The position numbers were made by a program, and so were the translations under genes. The notes under the pieces are model-generated. The model saw only the letters and a list, made by a program, of their open reading frames with translations. It was not told the DNA's origin and ran no database searches. Positions 17,076 to 25,662 of a DNA stretch of 52,141 bases are shown one piece after another. This stretch comes from Acidobacteriaceae bacterium (GTDB lineage: Bacteria > Acidobacteriota > Terriglobia > Terriglobales > Acidobacteriaceae): assembly GCA_030038195.1 (NCBI GenBank), contig JASHPJ010000004.1:1-52141 (forward strand), in the 5' to 3' direction. Within the stretch, counting starts at the first letter, position 1; each line of letters opens with the position of its first letter.

Positions 17076-20000
17076 TCAGAATGACAGTTTCAGACCGAAC
17101 TGCATCTGGCGTGGTGAATTTGCCTGCGAAGTGATCGCGCCAAAACTCCCGCTGGTGACAGTTGTGTTCGGATTGCTGAACTCGGGATGGTTGAAGATAT
17201 TAAAGGCTTCCGCGCGAAATTCCACCTTGAGTCTTTCGACGGGGCTGAATACCTTGAAGAGCGAGAAGTCCGTGTTATCAAGTCCCGGACCGCGCAGGTG
17301 ATTATAATATGCCGGCCCGTTGCCGAGCGTGAAAGCCGCTGGCTGGCTGAAATCAGCGGTATTGAAGTAGTTGTTGACACGGTTTTTCACCGGACCCGAC
17401 AAGGTAGGATTCTGGAAGTTGGTATCGGCATACAGAGTCTGGAAATCGAAGCTGGAAAGCGTGTTGCTCGCGGTGACCTGCAGAGGATTGCCGCCCTGCA
17501 ACGTCGTGATGCCGTTGACCTGCCAGCCGCCCAGCACGTTATCTTCCCATGCCGCTATATGGCTTCCGAACATCCGGCCCCGGCCGAATGGCAGTTCGTA
17601 GATATAGCTCATCACAAACCGCTGATGAATATCTTGCGAGGCGATTGCATAGTCGCGCATGGGATGAAAGGTGTCTTGATGAGTAGTGCCGTTCCAAAAA
17701 TCCTTCGACCACACATACGACCCCTGTAGCTGCACGCCCTGCGACAGCCGCTTGTTCAGAGTTACTTGCAAGCCGTCATACTGCGAGTTGCCGCCCTGAG
17801 CGCGCAATGGCCACATTTCCAGCCATTGGGGATATTTGATGAGCAACTGCTCCTGTGAAGTGGTTGGAGCGGAGAGTGTGCCGGTTACGCGAGGATCTCC
17901 GTAGAATGGGTTGGCTACCTGGGTGTTTAAGGCTGACCCCAGAGACAGGTCGGAAGCCGGCAATTGATCTAAATCCAGCCCGCCTTCACCGCTTTGGATC
18001 AGTTGCCGGCCGCGGTTGGCGACGTAGGCAACATCGGCGGTCATTTCAAAGGGCAACTTCTGCTGCACATCCAGGCCCCATTGAATCGAATACGGCGTGG
18101 CGTCCTGCCGCAGCACACCTTCCAGCAGGCTGCCCGCGCCTGTATAGAGACCATTGGCTGAACCCGGCGGCGTTGTAAAGCCTTGCGGGAACGGATTGTC
18201 AAGATTGCCGCCCAGGCAAGCACCTGTAGCAGGGCAGGTGTAAGGCGTAACGTTGTCGAGCGTATCCACCCAGTTCGTCTGCACGCGCCAGCCGTAAGGC
18301 CCGACCGTGCCCGCCGCCTGCTGCGTCGATTGGCCATAAATCTGTGAGAAACCGCCATGCACTACCGTGGAGGGAGTTGCAGCATAAGCAAATCCAAATC
18401 GCGGCGCAACATTGTTCCAGTCCACGTTGTACTGGTGCCTGCTGTGTCCATTCACAGCCACAAATTGAAGACCGCCCGTCAGTCCTGGGATGTCGGAGTC
18501 AAGGGGCGAGGCAACGTTGGGATCAAACCAGTTCATGCGGTTGAAGCGCTCGGTGCGTGGTGAGTCAAGGTCGTAGCGTATGCCCAAATTGAGTGTCAAC
18601 TTCGGAGTGATCCGCCAATCGTCCTGCAAGTATTCCGCGAAATAATAGCTCTGCGTGGCAACATCCTTATAGTCTTGGATCACGTACCCAGTGCCCAGTC
18701 CGATCAGCATGGAAGCAAGGCCGTTGCCTGCGTATGCGCTCGCCGCGTTTGCATTTGGCCCCTGTGTCCAGTTGGTTCCAAATGTATATCCGCCCGCGCC
18801 GTAAGAGGCTTCATTATCATTCACGCGGATCATTCGGCCATCGAAACCAAGCTTGAAAATATGCTTGCCGCGCTGGAGCGTGACGGAAGATAAAAGCGCA
18901 TAAGTCATGAAGGCATTGTGGCGTTCGCCGTTGTTGCCCAGACCGTCGTAGCCGGCCGGGTCCATCTGCGGAAAGAGTGGCGTAACGCCGGGAGCCGCAT
19001 CGATGTTCGAGGGCAGCCCCAGCGTCGTGTCCTGAAAACCAAGGCTATTGTTCAAATAGTTGTACAGCGTGCGGGCGAAACCCAGACGGGCATCGTAGAT
19101 CACCCGTGGAGTGATCGACGCGGTATACCCGGCAGTGATGCCGCGGGAAAAATCCTCTCCGTTGATCAGTCCCTCCGCGACCGCCTGTGCGGCGGGGAAC
19201 AGCGGACCTGGATCGCTGTCGTAATAGCGATTCGAATAACGGCCGAAGATCTTCTGCCGGTCGCTGATGGTGTGATCCACGCGCACGTCCCAGGCGATCG
19301 TCTGCGTGGGCGTGGTGCCGACCGCATAGTAATTGTTGGCCTGAGTAACAGGATTGGTCTGATTGCCCTGCGGCAACGGATAGTAGTTTAAGACGTTGAA
19401 TCCTACTTTGCTCTCCTCTGAAGGCTCGGAAGAGATTTTGTTGCCGGCGTAGGGGGTGCGGTTGTACGTTTCCGTGCTTGCATCGTAAGTCGTAGTATAC
19501 GGATCGTAGATCACAATAAGATTTCCATTGGGCCCGTAGGTCTGCGAGAAATCGCCTGTTCTCTGCAGCAGTGTCGGCACCGTGGTGGTGATCGATTGAA
19601 ACTGATTTTGGCTGAGAATCTCGCTGGAGATCAGGAAGAACGTCTTATTGCGGTAGAGGGGTCCATCCAGCACACCGCCAAACTGGTTGCGGTGAAAGGC
19701 CGGCAGCGGCACGTGGTTCCGGTTGGAAAAAAAGTCGTTCGCGTCCAGAGAGCCTTCGCGGAGGAACTCAAATCCGGTGCCGTGAAACTGGTTGGCGCCT
19801 GACTTGAAGACGACGTTCACGAGTCCATCGAGTGTGCGGCCGAACTCGGCGGGTAGATTCTGTGCCAGAACCCGGAATTCGCCAATTGCGTCCACCGAGG
19901 GAAAGATGCCAACGCCTTGAACGCCATTGACGGTCGGGAAACCCGCGGGCGTGCCATCGACAAGGATGTCTCCATAATCCGCGTCGCCGCCATCGATTGA

Positions 20001-20537
20001 ATAGCTCACGGCGTTGTAGTCATTGCCGATCGATCCCGTAAATGCCGGCACCAGCGCGAGCAGGGAATAGGATTCGCGGGTATTGAGCGGCAGGTTCCGG
20101 ATCGAATCGCCGTTGACTTCGGCGTTCAGTTCTGAGGAAGCCGTATCCAGGCCGGTCACATCGGCGTTGACAGTGACCTGTTGCTGCACTGCGCCAAGTT
20201 GAAGGGCAATATCCACCGTGGCGTGCTGGTTCAGGTTGAGCAGGATGCCGGTCTGCTCGTAACTGCTAAAACTGGAGGCCACAACTCTCAGCGTGTAGGT
20301 TCCCGGCGGCAGATTCAGCAGCGTATATTCCCCGCCATTCTGCGATTGCGTTTTCGCAGTTGCGTTGGTGGCCGTGTTGGTCGCCGTCACGGTCGCGTTG
20401 TCCACCGTTGCGCCCGTGGCATCCCGCACTGTTCCGTTGATACTTGCGCCAGTGTCCTGTGCTGCGGATGCCAGCGAGAAAAACCCTAACAGGATCACCC
20501 CAACCGCTTGAATACCCCTTCTCAAGTTCAGCATCAT
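17076..20537 (-). CDS. TonB-dependent receptor, Oar-like, module B
   Basis: A 1,153-residue outer-membrane receptor. The start at 20537 is chosen because AAGGAGG lies at ideal distance and the next residues form a signal peptide ending 'SLASAAQ'; 50 upstream in-frame codons lack these features. The carboxypeptidase-regulatory-like domain spans about 28-115 ('SINGTVRDATGATVDNATV'). The plug region follows ('LPLNTRESYSLLALVPAF', 'YGDILVDGTPAGFPTV'), then the barrel, ending 'FGLKLSF' with terminal Phe. It is divergent from the membrane winged-helix regulator at 20785 and co-directional with the downstream phosphodiesterase. The N-terminal domain is the closest in the window to the receptor remnant at 40404, which also lies next to a winged-helix regulator. 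Confidence 0.93.
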   Translation of the reverse strand: MMLNLRRGIQAVGVILLGFFSLASAAQDTGASINGTVRDATGATVDNATVTATNTATNATAKTQSQNGGEYTLLNLPPGTYTLRVVASSFSSYEQTGILLNLNQHATVDIALQLGAVQQQVTVNADVTGLDTASSELNAEVNGDSIRNLPLNTRESYSLLALVPAFTGSIGNDYNAVSYSIDGGDADYGDILVDGTPAGFPTVNGVQGVGIFPSVDAIGEFRVLAQNLPAEFGRTLDGLVNVVFKSGANQFHGTGFEFLREGSLDANDFFSNRNHVPLPAFHRNQFGGVLDGPLYRNKTFFLISSEILSQNQFQSITTTVPTLLQRTGDFSQTYGPNGNLIVIYDPYTTTYDASTETYNRTPYAGNKISSEPSEESKVGFNVLNYYPLPQGNQTNPVTQANNYYAVGTTPTQTIAWDVRVDHTISDRQKIFGRYSNRYYDSDPGPLFPAAQAVAEGLINGEDFSRGITAGYTASITPRVIYDARLGFARTLYNYLNNSLGFQDTTLGLPSNIDAAPGVTPLFPQMDPAGYDGLGNNGERHNAFMTYALLSSVTLQRGKHIFKLGFDGRMIRVNDNEASYGAGGYTFGTNWTQGPNANAASAYAGNGLASMLIGLGTGYVIQDYKDVATQSYYFAEYLQDDWRITPKLTLNLGIRYDLDSPRTERFNRMNWFDPNVASPLDSDIPGLTGGLQFVAVNGHSRHQYNVDWNNVAPRFGFAYAATPSTVVHGGFSQIYGQSTQQAAGTVGPYGWRVQTNWVDTLDNVTPYTCPATGACLGGNLDNPFPQGFTTPPGSANGLYTGAGSLLEGVLRQDATPYSIQWGLDVQQKLPFEMTADVAYVANRGRQLIQSGEGGLDLDQLPASDLSLGSALNTQVANPFYGDPRVTGTLSAPTTSQEQLLIKYPQWLEMWPLRAQGGNSQYDGLQVTLNKRLSQGVQLQGSYVWSKDFWNGTTHQDTFHPMRDYAIASQDIHQRFVMSYIYELPFGRGRMFGSHIAAWEDNVLGGWQVNGITTLQGGNPLQVTASNTLSSFDFQTLYADTNFQNPTLSGPVKNRVNNYFNTADFSQPAAFTLGNGPAYYNHLRGPGLDNTDFSLFKVFSPVERLKVEFRAEAFNIFNHPEFSNPNTTVTSGSFGAITSQANSPRQMQFGLKLSF

Positions 20538-20674
20538 TGTGTCCTCCTTAAAAAGCTGTTCCATAACGTCAAGAAAGCCGCCTGCATCAGGGCGAGCCCT
20601 TCTGTACTTACATCGGGATTCAACAGCTTGAAAACTGTGTCTCCCGACCCGCAGGTTATTAGGTAAGATAGGTG

Positions 20675-20686
20675 TGCAGCGCTGCA
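20675..20686. promoter_or_regulatory. 12-bp perfect palindrome in divergent promoter region
   Basis: TGCAGCGCTGCA is fully dyad-symmetric and lies between the module B receptor and the divergent winged-helix regulator. A TTGACA hexamer follows at 20704-20709 on the plus strand, but no convincing -10 at 16-18 bases. It is a candidate operator for the neighbouring regulator; a 12-mer palindrome can also arise by chance in GC-rich DNA. Confidence 0.3.
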
Positions 20687-20784
20687 AGTGAATTCTCCGT
20701 GATTTGACATTTGAAAACAGTTAATGCTCTTTCATCTGTTGTTTAAGACAGCGTGTTCTTCGTCGTAAGGGAGGTGAAATCGAC

Positions 20785-22221
20785 ATGTTTCACACCCAGG
20801 AACGATCTGCAACAAAAGATTTGCCCGGGGATTCAGGAGCGGAACCAGCTTCAGAGAAGCCGAAGATTACCAACAGGACTTCGCCTTATATCCACGATCC
20901 TCGATGGCTGCTGGTGGAGCGGATTCTGGCTACGCAGGATTTCGAACGGTCACCCAGGCTATCGGAGTTCCTCAGCCACATCTGCCGCCTGTTCCTCGAA
21001 GGGCGAAGCAGCGATATCAACGAGCAGTATCTGGGTGAAGCGGTATTCGGGCGTCCGCCCGGATATGACGCCAGCGCGGACTCGATCGTGCGCTCGCATG
21101 CGTTGCGGCTCCGGCACCGGCTCGAGTTGTACTTCAGCAACGAGGGCGCTCACGAACCGCTGCAGATTGAAATTCCCCGTGGCGGCTACGTGCCGCGTTT
21201 CTTTATCTGCGACCAGGAAAACAGGCCTGTCGACGAGCCTCCGGCGCTCCCGATCGCCGTTGACGCAGCCAATGGGTTGGCAAGGGAGGATACCGCGGCT
21301 GCTCCTTTGCCGCTCCCCAGAACCCGACGGCTTCCGTGGGGCCGGATCGGCTCTTTCCTGGCCGGGATTGCAATCGGCAGCACGGCGTTGTCAGCCGCTT
21401 ATTATCTGGCGCACTCGTTGCCGAACAGGCCGCAAGTCAAGACGGAGGACATCAATCGCCGGTTCTGGAGCCAGATATTTTCCGCGAATGAAAGGACGGT
21501 GGTTGTTCCGGGTGACAGCGGACTGGTGCTCTATGAAACCGTGACCGGGCAGGATATCAGCCTGTCTGACTATATCAATGGCGTTCACCCGGCATTCCGC
21601 CGGTACCACATCCTGTTCACGACTATCTCAAAGCCGATGGCCGACGACCTGGGCTCGCGGCGTTACACCAGCATCGTGGATCTCGATCTTGTGCTGCAAC
21701 TTTCGCATCTGCCGGAATGGTCGCCTGAGCATGCTGCCACGGTCTATGCCCGTGATTTAAGGCCATCCGCTGCGGCGCGATCGAATCTTATCCTGATCGG
21801 CTCGCGGCAGGCGAACCCATGGATTTCCCTCGTGGAGCCATCCATGAATTTCATCTTGACGCGCGCAGACGACGGTGGATTCTACTTTCTCAATCGTCAT
21901 CCTCAGAATGGCGAATCGAAAGAGTATCGAACGCAACAGGGATCGGGAGATTTAGGCGCTGCGGATGTGTATGGCGATGTCGCCTATCTGCCGAATCCAG
22001 GTGGCAATGGCATGGTTCTTGTGCTGAGCGGACTATGGATGTCTGGCACACAATCCGCAGGCAACTTTGTTCTTGACGATGCCAGGTTTTCAGAATGGTT
22101 AAAGTCTATTGTGGCCCCCGACGGCACAATTCCTCCATTCGAAGTGCTGATTGCGACGAAAAACCTCCAGGGAAGCGCGGCTTACTCGTCGATCGTGGCC
22201 AAGCGAGTTCTGTCCCGGTGA
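20785..22221 (+). CDS. Membrane-spanning winged-helix regulator with extracytoplasmic domain (module B)
   Basis: A 478-residue protein with a strong AAGGGAGGTG ribosome-binding site. Residues about 43-140 form a winged-helix domain of the kind with 'SIVRSHALRLRHRLELYF' and 'LQIEIPRGGYVPRF', seen in other bacterial membrane regulators. A linker and one membrane helix follow (about 188-208, 'GSFLAGIAIGSTALSAAYYL', preceded by 'RTRRLPWG'). The remaining 270 residues lie outside the cytoplasm by the usual topology. This C-terminal domain is homologous by eye to that of the regulator at 38847-40007. The gene diverges from a TonB receptor, so it likely senses a periplasmic ligand and controls the receptor directly as a one-component system. 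The ligand and exact fold are unknown. Confidence 0.8.
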   Translation: MFHTQERSATKDLPGDSGAEPASEKPKITNRTSPYIHDPRWLLVERILATQDFERSPRLSEFLSHICRLFLEGRSSDINEQYLGEAVFGRPPGYDASADSIVRSHALRLRHRLELYFSNEGAHEPLQIEIPRGGYVPRFFICDQENRPVDEPPALPIAVDAANGLAREDTAAAPLPLPRTRRLPWGRIGSFLAGIAIGSTALSAAYYLAHSLPNRPQVKTEDINRRFWSQIFSANERTVVVPGDSGLVLYETVTGQDISLSDYINGVHPAFRRYHILFTTISKPMADDLGSRRYTSIVDLDLVLQLSHLPEWSPEHAATVYARDLRPSAAARSNLILIGSRQANPWISLVEPSMNFILTRADDGGFYFLNRHPQNGESKEYRTQQGSGDLGAADVYGDVAYLPNPGGNGMVLVLSGLWMSGTQSAGNFVLDDARFSEWLKSIVAPDGTIPPFEVLIATKNLQGSAAYSSIVAKRVLSR

Positions 22222-22345
22222 AACTCCCCTGTCAGCACCGCCAGGCGTCGCATTCCGCATCCAATTATGTGTAGTGCCTGGACCACATACCGCAAGGCCG
22301 CGAGAGTGTGGCGCCGGCTTCACTATCTTCGTCACCCATTGCACT

Positions 22346-23800
22346 TCAGTCGCTGAGCAGCACGGCGCAGTACGGCGCAACCACGAGCGGCGCACGGCGT
22401 CTGCTCTCCGCAATTGGCTTGAACTCAATCCCGCTCTTCGCGTCCACTGCGTGCGCGCTCAACTGCATCCGTTTCCAGTGTCTCTTCCCGCCGAGGTTTC
22501 CCGCCAGGGTCACTTCTACCGGACTGTCCGTCTTGTTGAGGATCGCCACCAGGTCGGCGCGCGCCCCTCTTCCGGCTCTACGCGCCGCGTAGGCGGTCAC
22601 GCGGTCGCTCTCGCACAGCAGGTCGCTTTTCAGCAAAGTGGCGCCCGCAAAGCGTTGCGCAAATTGAATGCCAAAGAACTCCGGCCGCTTGCTGAATCCC
22701 GCTGCCGGGCTGCCGACAATCGGCGAATAAATTCCCATTCCTCCGCCATGCAGATTCACGCCGCAAAAACCCAGCGACGCAAAATGCAGCATCACGTCAG
22801 CGCACCACAGCGCCGAGGCGAACACGTCGGAAATACCCGGCATTCCGCCATTCCAGCACGAGTTTTCCTCCGACACGCGAAAGGGCAACCGGGCGGCGCG
22901 CATGGCCTCCTCGATCACCGGCACGCTGCTCCACTGGAGCGTCGTCATCCTGGGATGCGCGCTTAGCAGGTTATCGAGCGTGATTCCGGGGCGTCCTGCC
23001 GGTCCCATCGCATAGTAGTGCCCCGTCAACAAAATAATATCGGGATGTTCCGGCGCGATCCGGGCAAACGCGGTCAGGTACGACAGCTTGTTCGAGATAT
23101 CCGGGCCGGCAAACTTCGCGTCCGGCACGCGCGCGACAATCGCGCCGTGAAATGCTGTCCACTCGCGGATGTAATCGTCCGGTCCCCAGCCAGCCGGGCG
23201 GAGATGCCCGAACGAGTCCGGCTCGTTACCGATCTGCAGCGCCAGCAGCCGCGGCCCCAGAATGCGATGCACTGCTTCGGCCTCGACGGTGGCATTTCCC
23301 TGTGTGCCCTGGCCGAGATTCAATCCGTAAAGGCAGGTCCAATGCGCCGCGTCCAGAAAGGCGCGCAGGTTGCGCAGCGCCAGCGACGTCGTCACCGTGC
23401 CCTTCTTCACGGTCTTGCTCGTATCCGGGCCGAAGGTCTCAAACGGCGGCGGACCCGTGGGAGCCTGTTCAGAAAACGTCGTATATTCTGACGATCCTCC
23501 GCCCAGCCGCAGCACGCCGCTCGGGCTCAACTCGCGGAACATCGCAATCAACTGCGTATTGGCTGCGGAAAAGAAAGTCGGATTGGCAAGCTGCGCGGAC
23601 TCGTAGCTGAGCCCGGTAAAATCCTGCGGCAGCGTGTAGATTTCTGCGTTTTCATCGACGTGCAGCGCCGCCTTGAGCAGGGGCGGATGCGCTCCCTGGC
23701 CTATCGCACGCTCAGCAACGGCAACCATGCCCGCCGCAGCAACCCGCGTCATAAACTCACGCCGGTTCAGGCACGCCTGCCTGGTTGAAACAGTACCCAC
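22346..23800 (-). CDS. Tat-exported GH79-like beta-glucuronidase
   Basis: A 484-residue protein of the GH79 TIM-barrel type with a C-terminal beta-sandwich. The acid/base is Glu193 in 'LALQIGNEPDSFG', and the nucleophile is Glu311 or Glu312 in 'FRVSEENSCWNGG'; both motifs fit GH79, whose structurally known bacterial member comes from Acidobacterium capsulatum. A twin-arginine signal 'LNRREFMTRVAAAG' covers residues 11-24. GH79 enzymes remove glucuronic acid or 4-O-methyl-glucuronic acid from glycans such as arabinogalactan. It follows the unknown Tat-exported protein by 73 bases on the same strand, so the two probably form one operon. It converges on the winged-helix regulator gene. The hexuronate-type transporter at 37258 fits the product. 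Confidence 0.85.
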   Translation of the reverse strand: MGTVSTRQACLNRREFMTRVAAAGMVAVAERAIGQGAHPPLLKAALHVDENAEIYTLPQDFTGLSYESAQLANPTFFSAANTQLIAMFRELSPSGVLRLGGGSSEYTTFSEQAPTGPPPFETFGPDTSKTVKKGTVTTSLALRNLRAFLDAAHWTCLYGLNLGQGTQGNATVEAEAVHRILGPRLLALQIGNEPDSFGHLRPAGWGPDDYIREWTAFHGAIVARVPDAKFAGPDISNKLSYLTAFARIAPEHPDIILLTGHYYAMGPAGRPGITLDNLLSAHPRMTTLQWSSVPVIEEAMRAARLPFRVSEENSCWNGGMPGISDVFASALWCADVMLHFASLGFCGVNLHGGGMGIYSPIVGSPAAGFSKRPEFFGIQFAQRFAGATLLKSDLLCESDRVTAYAARRAGRGARADLVAILNKTDSPVEVTLAGNLGGKRHWKRMQLSAHAVDAKSGIEFKPIAESRRRAPLVVAPYCAVLLSD

Positions 23801-23873
23801 CGTGAATCTCCCAGGAAATCAAGATACAAGAAACAGGCCGCAATGCACCGTGGACGATCAACCGATAACAATC

Positions 23874-25325
23874 TCACGTGAACATGAACTCCGCCGTCAT
23901 CCGGCACGAAACGCTGGGTACTAGACGGACCCACTGCGAGCTGAAGGCATCCTCAAACAGGACCGGATGGTACTCGCCGCCCTTGAGCGGAACGGTCTCA
24001 TATTTTTCCCAGGAGCCGTTGCCTAGAAAATCCACCTGAATCTCCACCTCGGCAGTCTTTTCCGAGACCAGGTGCAACATCTTGCGGCGAAAGTCGGTGA
24101 AGAGAAATGGATCGGACGGCGCGCCGGCTGTGACCGGATCGTTGCGCCACGGACCACCCCAGCCCTGGGGCTTGCCCCAGCTCCACAAGTCGTCTGACTT
24201 GCCGAACCAGATGCCGCTCTGCGGCTGGCCTGCCACGGCGTTGTTGTCCACGTTGGGCGTGGTCTCGTTGCCGCCTATCGCCAGCATTCCGCGAAAGCTG
24301 CAGTAGTCCGGAATGGTGCGCAGGTGCTGGCAGACGGGCTTCACGCCCCAGATACGGCCCTCAAAGGCAATCGGCTGCAGCTCATAAAACATGCCCTGAA
24401 TATCCATCATGTAGTGCTCGGTTTCGATCTCGCGAATGCGCATCCACTCCGTCTGCCACGCCTGCTCGAACGCGTGCGACGCCTTGGGCAGCCGGTAGTG
24501 CTGCCACTCGCCGTTCACCAGCGCATCGAGCAGCACGGACCGCTCGTCCCAGCCCGAGGTAAACAGCACGCTGCCCATATTGGCGCGCGCGGCTACGTCC
24601 ATGTGCGGCTTGTCGGAGATTCTTCGCCAACTTTTGCCGCCATCCCACTCGAACAGTCCCGCCTGCGTCTGTCCGTACGCATAGAAACCATTGTTGGACA
24701 CAACCACGCGGTCCTGCGCGGTGTAACCACCCTTGAAGTGCGGCGGCTCGGTGATTTTCATCTCCTGGGTCAGATCGAACAGCACGCGCGGCTTCAGGTC
24801 GGTAATGTCCATTTCGAGAAAGAGTCCTTCCATGGTCTGGTAGTAGACGCGATTCCCAGGATCAGTCAGATGGGGCATGGTGGCCGTCAGCCGGTGAGGC
24901 AGCAGTCCTTCGATGCGCCGCCACTTTCCATCGGCATCAATGATGTACGGCCCGATGAGGCACTGATTGGAGCCGTGATGGATGAAGCGATTGGCAAAGA
25001 CGCCGTTCACCTCGTCGAGCATGGCCGGCTTGAGAGTGTCGTCGATGCGATATAAGCCCAGTCCGCTGCCGCTTCTTGCTCCGCTCGCCTTGCCGCCCGT
25101 GCCGGAAGAGTTATAGGTCATCGCGTAGAGGCCGTCTGCCCACGGCATCAGTGCGCCCACACCGCTCTCTGTGCGGTGCGGATCATCGTTGCCCTTCAGG
25201 CCCACGTTCGGAATGCCCGGCAAAAAGCTCTGCGCGCATGCGTAGCCGGCCGAGCCAGCCAGCGCAGCCAGCACGGAGCGCCGGGAGAAAAATCGATAAG
25301 CGGAAGACGCGGGTCCCTTGTTCAT
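23874..25325 (-). CDS. Tat-exported protein of unknown function, possibly a beta-propeller
   Basis: A 483-residue protein I do not recognise. ATG at 25325 has AAAGGA at good spacing and begins a twin-arginine-type signal ('FFSRRSVLAALAGSAG'); about 100 upstream in-frame codons look non-coding. The mature part has repeated segments such as 'GLYAMTYNSSGTGG', 'RVVVSNNGFYAYGQTQAGLFEW', 'GSVLFTSGWDERSVLLDAL' and 'GMLAIGGNETTPNVDNNA', with Trp/Gly-rich strand patterns resembling propeller blades. Several His and Tyr residues ('FIHHGSNQC', 'MDIQGMFYEL') could be catalytic. Some polysaccharide lyases are propellers of this size, so a lyase or other glycan-active role is possible. It is the first gene of an operon with GH79 and diverges from the propeller histidine kinase. 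Confidence 0.75.
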   Translation of the reverse strand: MNKGPASSAYRFFSRRSVLAALAGSAGYACAQSFLPGIPNVGLKGNDDPHRTESGVGALMPWADGLYAMTYNSSGTGGKASGARSGSGLGLYRIDDTLKPAMLDEVNGVFANRFIHHGSNQCLIGPYIIDADGKWRRIEGLLPHRLTATMPHLTDPGNRVYYQTMEGLFLEMDITDLKPRVLFDLTQEMKITEPPHFKGGYTAQDRVVVSNNGFYAYGQTQAGLFEWDGGKSWRRISDKPHMDVAARANMGSVLFTSGWDERSVLLDALVNGEWQHYRLPKASHAFEQAWQTEWMRIREIETEHYMMDIQGMFYELQPIAFEGRIWGVKPVCQHLRTIPDYCSFRGMLAIGGNETTPNVDNNAVAGQPQSGIWFGKSDDLWSWGKPQGWGGPWRNDPVTAGAPSDPFLFTDFRRKMLHLVSEKTAEVEIQVDFLGNGSWEKYETVPLKGGEYHPVLFEDAFSSQWVRLVPSVSCRMTAEFMFT

Positions 25326-25662
25326 ACATATCCTTTGGTAATAGTTCAAGTGATCGCCTGCGCAGCGCGCAACTGCGCCCGGCACGTTTTTGGGTTCGCT
25401 GGGTTCGGCTTGGTTTTGCGGTAATTCCACGAGCACTGTAAACTCGCTGCCGCGGGCTTTCTCATTACCCAGAACGATCATAGGCTGACGAAGTCTGCGC
25501 TTGAATCTGCTGAAAGTAGGACCGGCGAGAAATTTTTTGCTGGAACGAATCTGAAGCCGCGCTTCTTTCAGCATGAACTGCTTCGCGCTGCCTGATCGAG
25601 AGGCAAAAGCTGCCAGACCCGCGCGCAATCAATTCAAATGAGTTCGCATTGGAGGCTGACCT
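25326..25662. other. Divergent intergenic region, no gene seen
   Basis: These 337 bases separate the GH79 operon (leftward) from the propeller kinase (rightward). The frame upstream of the leftward gene stays open here, but its codons lack start signals and resemble no protein. A 9-base stretch AATAGTTCA at 25340-25348 matches half of the palindrome at 7320-7339. The kinase ribosome-binding site GGAGG lies at 25651-25655. No clear promoter was found. Confidence 0.5.

Noticed and set aside
25340..25348. AATAGTTCA matching half of the 7320-7339 palindrome
   Set aside because: A 9-base match is expected by chance at a noticeable rate in 52 kb, and no second half-site is present.
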